The position numbers were made by a program, and so were the translations under genes. This document shows, one piece after another, positions 21,354 through 33,931 of a DNA stretch of 64,000 nucleotides. The first letter of the stretch is position 1; each line of letters opens with the position of its first letter. The notes under the pieces are model-generated. The model had not been told where the DNA came from. It searched no databases and saw only the letters and a program-made list of their open reading frames with translations. Origin of the DNA: Lunularia cruciata (Eukaryota > Streptophyta > Marchantiopsida > Lunulariales > Lunulariaceae); NCBI GenBank assembly GCA_948567375.1, contig OX419758.1, positions 14,947,001 through 15,011,000 on the forward strand, in the 5' to 3' direction.

Positions 21354-22870
21354 ATGAACCGTGTACATATGAAGAGGCAATGCAAGATCAAGAGTGTCTG
21401 AAATGGTAGTGTGAAATGGAAGAGGAGATGAAGTCTTTAGCCAAAAACCAAACTTGGAGATGTGAAAACTTACCTATGGGAAGGAAGGCAATTGGTTGTA
21501 GACTGATATTTTGGAGCAAGGAATGACATCCAAAATCAGGTGGAGATCAATACAAATCAAGGCCTGTAGCAAAGGCTTGTAGCCAAAACAAAGGTATTGA
21601 CTTCAATGAGATCTTTTCACCAATGGTAAAAATCTCTTCAATTTGTGCATTGTTTACAATAGGTACGTTACATTACTTGGAGTTGGAGCAACTGGATGTT
21701 ACAACTGATGTTTTACATGGAGAAATTGGAGGAGGAGATTTACATGCATTAACTTGAAGGTTTTGTGGTATTAAGGAATGACAACCTAGTTTGTAGATTA
21801 CAAAAGTCTTTATATGGACTAAAGCAAAATCCAAGACTTTGGTATTTAAATTTGATACGTTCATGTTGAAGTATTGATAAAAAAAAGTGAGTCAGATTTT
21901 TGTGTGTACCTCAAGAAGCTACATGGACCTAGAGCATTTGATTTTATCATCTTGGTACTATATGTGGATGATATGTTGATTGTCGTGGATGATATGGTTG
22001 AGATGGAGAAATTGAAAGCAAAACTTGGTAAGGAGTTTGACATGAAGTACTAGGGTTCTCAAAGAGGGTGCTTGGGATTGAAATACACCAGGACAGGAGC
22101 AAGGGAAGGTTTTGGATATCTCAAATGAGATATTTGGAAAAATTACTTGCTTGTTTTGGCATGGAGAATGCCAAACCAATGAGCATTCCAATTGCAAGCC
22201 ATTTCAGTATATCATTGGAGCAATGTCCATCAAATGAGGAGGAGAGAAAAATAATGTCAAATATTCCTTATGCTAGTGTTGTTGGGAGTTTAATGTATTT
22301 TATGGCCTGCACTAGACAAGACATCTCATATGCTATGAGTATGGTGAGTAGATACATTGCAAATCCAAGGAAACAACATTGTGAAGTTGTGAAATGGATA
22401 CTTTGTTACTTTAAATTGACTATAAATATTGGCATTGTCTTTGATATGGAGAAGAACCAAGAAGAAGGAATTATCGAGTATGTGGATTTTGATTTTGCAA
22501 GAGACTTGGATAACAGGATTTATTTTTACACTTGTTGGTGGTGCAATAAGTTGGAAGTCTACTGTCCAATGTACTTTTGCTCTTTCTACTCTAGAGGTAG
22601 AATATTTAGGCAACAACCAGGGCTGTTAAAGAGGCATTATGGGTACAAAGGTTGGCCAAGGATGCATGACTCCCTAAGATGAAGTCTAGACTCTTTTATA
22701 GTAGGGAGAACTTTATTTACTAAGCCAAGAATCAAGTATATCATTCGAGAACAAATGGTGAAATCATTTTTCAAAAGTATGGCATAGAGGTAAAATGCAA
22801 CAAATATATTGACTAAACCTATTACGTTTGAGAAGTTCAAGTTATGGGTGAATATGCTCAACGTTTCATG
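21354..22870 (+). pseudogene. Cop1 reverse transcriptase and RNase H
   Basis: Continuation of Cop1 pol. Readings: EPCTYEEAMQDQE at the start, MEEEMKSLAKNQTW, NEIFSPMVKISSI, YVDDML with both catalytic aspartates intact at 21961-21972, LGIEIHQDRSKGRFWISQ, PYASVVGSLMYFMACTRQDI, and an RNase H part with GGAISWKSTVQ. The reading NATNILTKPITFEKFK at about 22793-22840 is the usual copia pol C-terminus. Frameshifts near 21510, 22050 and 22500 and stops make it a pseudogene. The stretch from 22068 to 22682 is the longest surviving frame. Confidence 0.85.
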
Positions 22871-22898
22871 TCTTTTTTTTTTAATGATATATATGATA

Positions 22899-22920
22899 CA
22901 AGCAAAGGTGGAGATTTTTA
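22899..22920 (+). other. Cop1 polypurine tract and 3' LTR start
   Basis: AGCAAAGGTGGAGA is a typical copia polypurine tract. A TGTTTGGCTTG start of the 3' LTR follows at 22921. The LTR looks truncated after about 55 bp, where the base composition changes. Confidence 0.45.
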
Positions 22921-22979
22921 TGTTTGGCTTGTTAATTATTGAAAACTATTGTAATCAAGAGCAAATATTAGCTACGAAA

Positions 22980-23910
22980 CCGCACCGCACCTTGCGGGAC
23001 AAACCTTTATTCAGGTATATCCCATCATAACTATGGCAAAGTATTAAAGTGAGTAGATAAGATACCTAGAGCGATCAAAATTCAAGAAGTCTCACAGGTT
23101 AGTACGCACGAGTTCAACCGAAACCGAAAGACATAATGAGAAACTATCCCTGTATTTATATATACAGAGTGCAAGAGTTCAGCCCGAATGATAGTTATAA
23201 GAACTATCTTTCTTTGTTTTTTACACATGCATGCATGGAGTAATAAAGTGTTGGGTGTAATAAAGTGAGCCGTGGAGGTAGCTTCCGAGACAGGAAATGA
23301 ACTACGTTATTTACTCAGGAGTGTGTTTTCCAATACTCCGAGCTCGTTATCATCTCATAAACTAGTAAGAATAATGGATCACTCAACCTCTGATATGAAT
23401 CATAAGGACGTTCAGAGAAGATCTTAAACATAGGGCACGCGGTCAAAGTCAACGGAACTGGACATCGGACTTTGAAAATCAGATTACCAGGGAGAATTTA
23501 CAGAGAAGTTCTACTCCGTAGTGCAGGCGGACGGATTTGCAACAGTAGTACCCACACACGATGATGAAATTTGAGTTTTATTATCCTACGGCCACACTCT
23601 ACGGACCAGTATTGAACAGGAAATTCTGGAAGAAGATTGCGCCACTGAATGTCATCACGAGCCCAAAAACATTTTTACGGCAACTACCTAAGATGTTATT
23701 CAAGTGCACAAGCAGATCGCGCACCCTAATAGCCATCTAAAATTGCACTACCATCCCTACATGTGATCCAACGTAGATCATGAAGTTCAATTTTTGGAGA
23801 TGAACAACTATCCGGTGTTTCTTATTACTGGCATCTCAACCTGTGGTGCTCACTTTGCTAAGTTATTGCAGATGGACATTAATTGCTCCCAGCAGGATAT
23901 GCAGCTGGAC
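22980..23910. other. intergenic, no gene recognised
   Basis: CpG content rises abruptly from the CpG-poor retroelement DNA on the left. No reading frame with recognisable family motifs was seen. The right end would contain the 3'UTR of the peroxidase gene that ends at 23911. Confidence 0.5.
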
Positions 23911-25722
23911 TTAATAGTATTTGGGTTCAACAAAGGCGCAGTGCTTCCTCCAGCCGTATGGATCGACTGTTTGAATGTTACCCATCTTGATCATTGCCTG
24001 TCCAAAGTCGTACAAGAAAGAGCCGGGATCTTGCACTGCTTTGATCGCATACTCGACACCTAGAGGATCGCTCATGATAGCCACATCCGAAGCAAGGACC
24101 CCCTTGTTTGTCAAAAGGTCCGAGTAGTAAGCAGCATCGAAAGTGCCATTTGTGGAATCCGTAGCCATGAAGCCAAATGGATTGTCTTGAGGGCATTTAG
24201 TTTTGAGCCAGGCAGCAAAATCGGGATCCATAGATGGGTCAGTATTATTTAGACCATCAAAATTGTACAGACGCTCAAAAAATGATCCGCAGTGGAGTTT
24301 GCCGATGGAGTGTCCTCCTGTACCACAGCCCACGAAATCGGCCACCAGAACACGAATCTCAAACCTTCAATATCTTGAAACAGAATCTACTGAAGTAACA
24401 GAAAGCAAAAGCCCCGTGAAGTGTAGACTTGCCTTGTCTTTTTGTTACTAGAACTGGTCTCCTTGAAATTACATCTTTAGTATATCTGCAAATCTGAATA
24501 TAACAAAGGTTCTGCTTGTTCACCTGAGAGGATTATCATATCTTTAGCGTCAAGTCCAACTTTGGCGAATGTAGCGACCAATTTGGCAAAATCATCCCTG
24601 CGATCAGGCAAGCTGGAATTGGTGTCCTCTGCAATTGAAAAAGCTCCATCGACTCGGCCCAAATATACTGGCCAACTCCAGCCACCAACCTATATGACGC
24701 ACATTTACGGAATCCAGTTAGTACCAGATATCGCTTTGGGACCAATTTCTAAAAGTATGTGGACGTCAACTGGTTAAGGCAACATATGCCACCCCAACCA
24801 AATGCGCGTCTTCAGTATCAAGGTTCACTTGCGTTCCGATTTCTTATATAAATCAGTGATACTATCCATGACATTGAAAGATGCACTCTATGATGCGTAT
24901 GCTTCTTGGCCTGGAAAACAGTTCAAGGCATAATATCACGATTGAAGTCAGTATTTGAAACGATAAGCATTCACGGCCAACATAATTGCAGTCAAGTTGC
25001 TATTAGAATCTACCTTCACAGTGGCATCCCGTGCTACCAAGGCCAGTATATCCGCACATGATACCACACCGGGGCATGCACATTCCAGTTCCATTTTGAT
25101 TTCATCGATCTTTTCAAATCCTACCAAGGAACCTTTATTTAGCAATGCATCTTTCTCAGCTACATTTGTTTCAGTTGAATTGAGAAGCACCGATCCATCA
25201 CATCCCTGTAGAAACAAACCATCAACGTTAGAACATAAGAAATTAGATCTCCTCACACTAGGGTAGTGATGACAATATACAGATGTCTAGCAGTTGTTGG
25301 AGACATGCTACTCCTGGTACGGTTATGAGGATATGGTTACAATCTCAAATCAAAGCCTTCAATATCTTCTGATCGATCATAGATGGCGTGTACAACACAA
25401 AAATGGAATCGCATAACATGCGTTACGGTTTCTATTTGTCACAACCTTTTCAGAAAGTTGAGCATTGGAAGACAATAAAATGACTCACCCGGACGAAGCA
25501 ATCATGGAAGTGTAAACGCATAAGAGATGCGGCCAATCCCCAGTCAGCCTCGACAAATACATCCACCTTCTGTTTGACGATAGCCGCGGCTTGCGGACAG
25601 GTTTGGTCGTAGAATTCCACTGACAGTGCATCTGAAACAACTGCTGCTACGCCTACCAGCAGAAGTGCAGATAACAAAAGTGGCATCGTTGACGCAATCC
25701 TCATAGATGTATCTGAGGCCAT
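23911..25722 (-). CDS. class III secretory peroxidase, gene 1 (332 aa, 4 exons)
   Basis: Haem peroxidase of the plant class III family (EC 1.11.1.7), which oxidises phenolics with H2O2 in cell wall or vacuole. Exons on the minus strand: 25722-25489, 25205-25014, 24689-24524, 24317-23911 (234+192+166+407 = 999 bp). All introns are GT-AG, with phases 0, 0, 1, the classical positions. An N-terminal hydrophobic signal peptide of about 30 residues ends near VVSDA. The distal site is [10 protein letters not shown] (catalytic Arg and His); [10 protein letters not shown] (Ca site) and [18 protein letters not shown] follow. The proximal haem ligand is in [12 protein letters not shown]. The eight family cysteines are present, plus one extra in ELECACPG. 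The C-terminus reads HCAF then seven residues. A probable 5'UTR intron spans 26006-25826. No defect seen, so probably functional. Physiological substrate unknown. Confidence 0.92.
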
Positions 25723-26076
25723 ATTATGAATTTATCTGTTCTCCTGTGTTTATTTCTTCTGATGCAAAGATCCAGAATCCAGCCAAAGATATTTCAAATA
25801 CCGCAAGTGACCGGAACCGCCCCCTCTGTAGATAAACGAATCATGTTAGTGGAAGAGAACTGACCAACATTCAAAGTTCTGAGGATGTACTGCACCCAAC
25901 AAAACGGGAACACGGAAACATCTCATTGTGAATTGTACGTCAGTTTACATGCACAAATGCTTTTTAGAAGTTTTCATGATCAACTCCTAGATTGACCTGA
26001 ACTTACATCCAAGTTCGAGGTGGATATCCTGCAATGAGCTTGTCCAACTCGCTGATTGAACATTGTATGAGAGTCC

Positions 26077-26083
26077 ATTTATA
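26077..26083 (-). promoter_or_regulatory. TATA box of peroxidase gene 1
   Basis: TATAAAT on the minus strand, about 355 bases before the start codon. Its context, TATAAATGGAC, is repeated upstream of peroxidase gene 2. The distance to the ATG includes a probable 181-bp 5'UTR intron (GTAAGT at 26006, acceptor AG at 25827-25826). Confidence 0.55.
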
Positions 26084-26099
26084 CTGCAAGGACTTGTAC

Positions 26100-28380
26100 T
26101 ACATTCTTTAGGTGTCCGTGCTATATTATTTTCTAAAGGCCATATTGCAAGGCGATTTGCCCATGATCAATAAACAAATCAACCTCCCTTTACACGAGAG
26201 CATAATCCACCGATAGGTTCGGCGCAAGAGCTCAGTGTCGTTGCTGTAAGTTGTACCAAGCATGATCCTGGAGCACTATTCCTTTTGCACGAAGCGAATG
26301 TGAACACATCAACAGCTTATAATTTATGATTAGATCCTGAACTGAACCTAAAGGGGACTGTGCATTGATTGGCATGTCTCTGATGTGAGGAATTCGTGAC
26401 TTGTAGAGGAAAGCTTTGAGCTGTTATAAGCACTGTGCCATGTCCTGTAGCGATTCGGTGATAGTCAATACTCATTTGACGAATTTTTCATGCTCTAGGT
26501 CTCAGTGTTGCTCAGATTACCTCCGCTTCAACTTCTTATATTCAAGATGCAGATTCTTTTAGACCCTTCAGGCAATCAAATTGCTCATGAATCGTGCGAA
26601 TCCTTGGAAAAGAACAATCGTAACTCGGTCCAACTCTCGGTTGCTCTGCTTTCTACTGCCAAAACTTTGATTTGGAGTTCGCTGCAAGAGTCGTTCTTAT
26701 CTACAGCACTCACGTTTTTCTCCCCAAACAAGATAGAAGGCAAGTCTCTACGCTGCTCGTATTTGTCTATAGCTGTGCCAGGAGAATCCAAACATTTCCC
26801 TCGTAGCATTCACAGAGGATTCCATGCTGGGGGGTCTCTCCCGTAGAACTCTCTATAGATTCCTGACTGCATTCCCAGTTCGTCAGATACAGGATGCACT
26901 AGCGAAATTAAAGTCCTGTGATGCAATCTGCAAACGCCTAGACTCACAACCTTGTTTACGTTTTTCCATGGTTTTGCTGTAAAGTTCCAATGTCTTTACT
27001 ACTCTTAAGTCAGGATATTGTGCCTCATCCATTCGGTTTTGAGCCACCGTACCTGTCGACTATATATACATAGAGGACTCGGCTCTCTTACACGTGACTC
27101 TTGGACGACATACATATGCAATTGCACAATCTTCATCTGAATGAATTTCTCTCTCTCGTGCAATAGGACAGATTTCTCATTTCGATGTTATTGCCCCACT
27201 TCACCTCATAGGTTTTATCCTTGTAAGCCTACATGGCGTCTTCCTCTCCTTGTTATCTTTTGCGTGTCGCTTTTTTAATGAACTTCATTTGCCTTTGAAT
27301 TTTGTGTACATTAGGCTGTTTCTTGCCATGTCTGTAATGACATATCCTGATACTCTCCGGAGCTAGTCATCCAAGCTTCAATTTCCATGAAAATAAAACA
27401 TGGATAAAATATGGAATCATGATTGATGACAGAGAGCTCTTTTTTGCAAGATTTGATCTTTTGAATCCTATGAAATCTGGTTATTTCGCATTTACTCGAG
27501 AAAGGACTCAAACTAAGGTTTCTGACGTATACAGTAAGCTTAGAACGGTAAAAGTAGGTAAACGTTTCACCTCTTCTGCAACCTGAAATCTTGGAGATAT
27601 ACTTGTGCCACCTTCCTGGACACATCAAGTATATATACCCAGGTAAGATACAGAGAAATTTAAAGGAACATACCCAAAACAAACCCTAATTAAAACTGAG
27701 ACTGGACCTTCTCGATTCTCTAAAAAAAGGCAATCGAATTGCGGTTGGGGAATAACATCTAAAATCTTACGACAAAGGCTAAGACCAAAGGCTAAGACCG
27801 ACGATTCAGGCAAGCTAATTACTTCTGGTTTCTGAGTGCTTAGAAAACCGTTTGTACTAGACATTAGCAGCACCACGCATATCATTTGGAATTGTTTAGT
27901 TCATAGAGTAATGGTGGATCCTTTGTAGAAACAGGTTCCGACCAAATATTCTTTTCGCATGATACAGGTCTTCCTCAATATCCAGTGCCACTCCTCAAAA
28001 TACTATAAAATTTAATACTCGCTCTCTAGCTGTTCTGACTCAGTCAATCATTGAAATCACAGCTGTTACCTGCCAAAGAATCTCAACAGGATGAGTACAC
28101 TCAGACTCAGCTTGCCGACGGTTTCAGTTAAACATTTTCCCTGGCGAGGTCTTTAGACAGGTTGATTAGCATAGGTTGGTGTTTCTTCGACATAATCCAC
28201 CGATTCTTCCCGGTCAAATATATATACATATATATCGAGAGAGAGAAAAGACAAAAAGGAGACACATGAAAGATAGAAAGATGGGAAGAACCGTGTCAAG
28301 TTTCGTAGAAGGGAGAGACAAAAGAAGTAAGTGGGGGTTAGATCTGAATGGTATCAATATGAGAAATTGATCTTTTCGCC
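26100..28380. other. intergenic, no gene recognised
   Basis: Region upstream of peroxidase gene 1. ORFs up to 123 codons on either strand have no recognisable motifs. Simple-sequence TA and GA tracts lie at about 28213-28250, just before the AT-rich block. Confidence 0.4.
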
Positions 28381-29570
28381 CTTCGAGTTGTTACGTAATA
28401 AAGTAAAAATAGAAACTAAAATTCAACTTTATTAATAATAAATTCAACTATATATAAATAATAAAATTCATATTAAAATATAAATTACAACTAAATTTTA
28501 ATAACAATAATATAAAATATTTATCCAACAATTTTTAAGATATTCCAATTATGCAAGATTTAAAATGGAATTCTGTAAATTGGAAAATTTAGTTATGCGG
28601 ATTGTAAGGTGTGCATACGAACTTAAGGAGAAATTGTTTTTCATTTTTAAGTTTAATATATTTCAATATTTTCTCATTTTATTATGCATTTTAATACAAT
28701 TTAATTTTTTGAATTAATATAAATTAAATATAAACAGAGGAATTCACCTAAATAAGTCCAATAAATATTCTTGGATTTCACCTGTTGCAAATTTCTATAA
28801 TATTTTAGTGTTTTAAATTATTTATATAATATATATGCATTGATCAATTGAATTGCATAATATACTAGGATTTATTATTTATCAAGTGAATAACTTATAT
28901 TAATTATATAATAATATTTTTTAATATTAATTTTATAGCACAAATATATCATAATTTATATGTTAATTTTTCTTCTTTAAATAATATTTTGAAAATTAAA
29001 ATTTGATATGCAATTAGCAATTTTCAGGAATGAGTTTCCACTTATCAATCTACCAAAGAGAATTCCTTGTTCTATCTAAAGATAGCAAAAAATTTTACCA
29101 ACTAATTTTAATTTTCAACAAAACGAAATGATATATTTTCATTATATAGAAATTTTTAATTTAATAATTTAAATTGTATATTATATCGGAAAATTAATTT
29201 TCTTCCAATAATTATTCTTAATGAAAAATATAATATTTCGAAAATGATTAATTTTGATTAATTTTTTTAATAAATTGCCTTAAGATTAATTATACTTTTA
29301 ATTTAGTTTATTTTATAATTTAATTTTAAAATCTATAAATTTAATAGATCAAAAATCTGATAATAATAATTTACTTCTCAATATATTAACAAAGATATTT
29401 ATCATTGACACAAAATTTATATGTAGTATTAACTATATTATAAATTTCAATCATATTGCATTTTATTTTTATTTTTTAAATATCAAAAGAGAAAATGCCT
29501 GATTTGAAAATAATATTGTCTAAAATGCCCCATGTATCACAAGTGCATGTACCATTTTCATAGAAATGGG
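28380..29570. other. very AT-rich block of about 1.2 kb
   Basis: Composition changes sharply near 28380 to a sequence made mostly of A and T with almost no CpG, and changes back near 29540-29570. No open frame longer than a few dozen codons, no terminal repeat and no organellar gene were recognised. It could be a matrix-attachment-like sequence, an AT-rich non-autonomous transposon or old degenerate DNA. Confidence 0.5.
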
Positions 29571-31600
29571 GTATTTTGGAAAATACTTATTTTAAAAGGA
29601 TAATTTGGGAGAATTCACATCTTAAAATCTACAAAGTAAATAATTTTCCTCACATTTATTGTAAAGGTCCGAGTTTATTCAATGCATTTGCTTCTCTACC
29701 TCTTAAGTTACATTTTGTCATTCATGTTGGTAGAACTTTCCAAAACGGCAAACTTTTAGTAAACATGTTTTTGAGGACACAAAGTTCTCTTTGCACATAG
29801 CTTTTTGCTGAATTTCTAAAATTTGATTTAAAATTTTTAACATACATTAAAGAAATATAAGACTTCTTATTAATATTATCATTGTTGTTCACTTGGAAAC
29901 TATCCTATATTAATTTTCACACCTTTGTAATGTAAGCTTCCTTTAGGTGTTTCTATAGTCTCAAATAGAAAACAAGAGTTGTTATGAATACACATTCTCT
30001 AAATGTTACAAAATTTAGAATGAAATATAAAGTGAAATCACTTAGCTATACTCAAAACTATATTTAACCTATGATAAACACAATGGAACTCCACAAGATC
30101 TACTTTTGTATTATTTTTTCATATATATTTATAAAGTTTTATTTATTTATTTATTTTTCTTTCTTTTAATGGTCCAGATATCTAACAACTAACTTAAAAA
30201 GTTGTCAAAACCTTGTGAAATGTCTATCTAAACTCGATGTTTACTCTATACAGACACAAAGATTCATAAATCTATTAGCTTTAGACTTTGTAACTTAAAT
30301 ATATTCATTTACCCTAGTTAAGACTTAAATATATTGAATTAGGTCAGTTACCTTTAGAGCAACTTTAGCAAACCTCATCAAAGTTTCATTCAACAAGACT
30401 AACTCCACATTTACATTAAAATATATTGTATTGTTTGTGACAATCCAACATCAATGTATTTATAGTATAATCAGTAAGAATAGATCATTTTCATGAGGAT
30501 ACTAGTTGAAAATGGCTAAGAGTAAAAGAAAGTGTCACAATATCACAATTCATTTATTATTTCTTATTTAACCTTTTAGGTAGGAATCACTCCCCAAAGA
30601 GTGTAGTGTCACCTCCTATGACGCACTACAAAAAGAAAAAAGAAAACAACACTAATCACTTTCAATACATAATAGTATCCAAGATTGCTCTTGAAGGTGA
30701 TGGCTCGCTTTAGTTCAAGTGCAACTCCATTCCAAAGTTATTACTCTTGCAAGTGCATTTCATCCTTCCGAGAAGGTGTAGCTTACAAAGTACACCTCAT
30801 GTTGGCTAAATGTCTTGGTTTTTTTATTTTGTAAAATATTGCACATGCAATGAGCTTCCCAATCCACTCCTTGCACAAGTTCACTCCTTTGGATCCTTTA
30901 GTGTACACCTTGATCAAAGGCAAGTACCAACTTTGTACCACATACTTAGGATCTTATAGTGAAATTCATCACCTTTACTTTTACCTAGACATTTGACAAC
31001 ACATAAAATGAAAAAAACAAAACTTGGAAGGAATATAAAGTACTCTTTACTTGTAATTGAAGTATAGAAAATAAACACGAGTGCATTTTGTCCTAGGTCT
31101 TAAGTGCCTTTCTCTAGCTTTGAGCCAAAGGGATAAGGATCCCAAGTGGATCTTTGAAAATCCTAAACTACATTGTACATCACTCAATTAAGGTCTTAAT
31201 ACTATCTTATTCTAATCACATGCTGAATTATTAGGCGCCTAACACTTGTCAAGGAAACTATCAGATCTTCCCCCCTAATCTCATTTAAACTACAACCTTT
31301 GGACATACAACTCCAAAGCCCCATATAATTCCAAGTTGGGATATAAATTTGCAACTTTGAGTATTTGACTAATGTACAACTTTGAGAATTTGACTATTTG
31401 CTCAGAGTGCCTAAAGGACTTCCTCTTGGTGGAGTGCCTTCAGCTGAAGTTGTTTGGGGCAATGAGTTACAATTGCCTTTGAGGTATCTAACTAACTGGT
31501 CAGTATGTGCTTGATATTTGGATATTTCTAACATATAGGTGTGGCAAGTTTTGTGAACTTCTTATTTGCATGCTCCCTTAATTGCAAGGATAGAAGGTTC
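29570..31600. other. CpG-poor sequence, no gene recognised
   Basis: Composition resembles decayed repeats elsewhere in the window. A 74-codon frame at 29576-29800 (plus) has no recognisable motif. Confidence 0.35.
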
Positions 31601-31686
31601 ATCTTCTTCTCCTTGTAAGCTTGGCTCTCTACCCTCTGAATTTGGAACTTCAGCTAATGCAATTTCATTTGCAATGCTCAAAGTTG

Positions 31687-33190
31687 TCATTCCTCCTTTA
31701 GCTTCTTAATGAATAAATTCTTGGCCTCCTCCAATTGATGAATTGTTTGGGGCTTGTCTTCCTCCATTTTTTGGGTCAAAGTATCCCACTCTGCTTGTAG
31801 TGCTGCTTGCTTGGCTGACTCTTTCTCCAATTCCTTGGTCATGTGATCTAGATGGCATTCCTTCATTTCATTTAGAGTGCTCTCCAACTCATTGCACTTG
31901 CCACTGAATTGCTCTTTGACTTCTTTCTAGTGTTGTTTGTGTTCCAGTCGGAGTGCCATCAACACACCTTGCACCTTTTGGTTCTCTTTGGCGTGTTGAG
32001 CATGATTTGTCTTTAGATTGGCATTGTGTTTCTTGATTGTGTGGTTTTCCTACACCAACATATTTACCTTGCTTACCGCTTCCATTGTACAAGTCCTTGG
32101 CCTTGGTTGCTTCTTCTTTCACTAATTTTCCTTTGGCCTTTTTGAGTGTAGACTTGCTTGTCCATGTATTGTGCAGGTGTCGTGTAATCTACAATGTAAG
32201 GGCATTTGGCTTGGTACTAGGGTAAGGGGGTATTTATTAGTTACAGTGCAGCTCTGGCTGAATGTATGACCAAGTTTGCATCCTCCTGAATTGGCACAAA
32301 CACTAAAGGTCTTGATCCATCTCCTATCTCAATATGTACACCTAGTGTAGGATCTAGAATATCTGCCTCAATGTTAACATCCTACTCCTCTACATGGTCA
32401 ATGATCTGGTCATCTTCTTGTTGTAGGACTTTGGCATTGATGGGAACTTTGGGCCAAAGTTTGGAGTGCACTTGAGCACTCATTTTGGTCTTTTGTGCTT
32501 GACTGTGACTTCTTCTTCTCTAATGGGGCTTAGTGGCACTTGTTCAGGTGCAGTGTCCTTCTTGGTCATGTCTTCTTCAAGTCTTGCAAGGCACTCCTCC
32601 ACTTCTTGGTCCTTAAAGTTTGGGATAGACTATTCATCTTCCTAGTGATCATCATCATCTTTGTCTCTTAAGGTGGAAGGTGATGCTTGCAAGGTGAAGG
32701 ATCCTTGATCATATTCTTCCTTGCCCTCATCGGAAGGAGAGGTAGAGGACATAAATATCCTCTGCCTCTCCTTCTTATGAGGATACATACATAGATCACT
32801 TGAGTGACGGTGTGCAACTTCTTGGCAAATGGTGGCTACTTTGTTGGAATACTAGTCCTCCTTTTTCTTGCAGTCTTGGGTGCAGCCAGTTTTTGGTCCA
32901 TCGGTCACAAAGAAACCAATTGCAACATATTGAGCATCAACATCTCTATACTTAGGCTAGTATAATAGGTCCTTTAGGTTGTTCATTAAAATAACCTACA
33001 AGATAGAAATGGGTAGGGAATCTCTTCCTCTCCTCTTGGGTTAGGAGATTGGTTCCCATATAAAAATGTATGGCAAAGAGGGTGAGGTACACTTAGTACC
33101 TCCTTCCTCCTCAAAATCTTAGTCAAGTAGGCGGCAAAATTAAGGTAAGGTCCTGGCATGTTAATTGAACATGTCAGGCCCAATCAATTA
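31687..33190 (-). pseudogene. decayed minus-strand ORF series, coiled-coil part, unknown family
   Basis: Minus-strand frames at 33183-32986, 32122-31889 and 31887-31687 form a loosely continuous but stop-ridden reading. The last 66 residues are a charged, heptad-like coiled coil (KELEKESAKQAALQAEWDTL). The upstream part carries acidic stretches and many stops. I do not recognise the family. The CpG-poor composition suggests an old transposon-encoded protein or a processed copy rather than an active gene. Confidence 0.3.
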
Positions 33191-33931
33191 GCTTACTTGA
33201 GTACATGTCATTGACAAAAATAGCTGGGCTATTGGTCAAGTAGGTTCGTTCGTTTAGGTTTGAAGATCTTCATAATTGCCTCTACTAGTCTACTATGGCT
33301 AAGTGGCTACTCTCCATCCATTGTTATTTGACGTAATCTTTTGTTCTTCATCATCTGTAGTAGACGGGGACTGAACGCGATTTGGATACCGGTGGTACCC
33401 GGTTTTCACGACACTGAAATCTTCGAAGCGTACACACAGATGACGTTTGAACCTCCAACACTCCCGTCCGAGTCCGCTACACGGTGCTAGATGTGGTGGG
33501 AATATTGCGGAAGCCTCGCAATTTGAAACATCTTTCAGAGCTAGCAGCCTCACCGACCCCTCACAGAGCCCTCAAAGCTGACCGAGAACAACTCTTTACT
33601 ATTATGAAACATCTCTTTCCTTCTGCAGCTGTTGGTTTTAGTGAGTCTGTTTAGCTGAAGCTTGGGGATACGATGAAATTGCTGAGCTGATGAACTCACG
33701 GCCCAAACTCTGAGGGTTTGCTGGAATGGTCAATTTAGTGGTCAGTGAGGGATCATCAAGATTGTGTTTCTCTGAACTTGCTTGCAGCTAAGGGAGAGGG
33801 GAACCGGTCTGTTTGAGATTCATTAGCTTTGAATAACCACAGCATTTCAGGAGACACTGCATTCCTGAAATTCTGTGAGGGATTGAGCTGCAGCTTCTTT
33901 CCAAGTATTTGGGGTTTTATAGAGGAGCTCC

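Larger units (their letters stand above)
1..22975 (+). mobile_element. Ty1/copia retrotransposon Cop1, split by an 18.8-kb insertion
   Basis: The outermost element of the left nest. Copia-order domains run gag, zinc knuckle, protease, GAG-pre-integrase and integrase at about 200-2545, and resume with reverse transcriptase and RNase H at 21354-22870. The join is visible at codon level: the reading before 2545 continues after 21354 into the copia motif EPCTYEEAM. The order protease-integrase-RT-RNase H identifies Ty1/copia, not Ty3/gypsy. The intervening DNA is a GypA element. The presumed 5' LTR tail is at the window edge, and the 3' LTR is recognisable only at its start. The element has many stops and frameshifts and cannot be autonomous. 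The right limit (about 22975) is where CpG-rich single-copy-like sequence begins and is approximate. Confidence 0.85.

Noticed and set aside
2541-21358. Perfect target-site duplication for GypA-1
   Set aside because: Flanks GTGAG and ATGAA match at only three central positions, so I do not claim a preserved duplication.
26505-26846. 113-codon plus-strand ORF upstream of peroxidase 1
   Set aside because: No recognisable motif and an overlapping opposite-strand frame; probably chance.
28380-29570. Organellar (plastid or mitochondrial) DNA insertion as explanation of the AT-rich block
   Set aside because: No plastid or mitochondrial gene reading was recognised in any frame.
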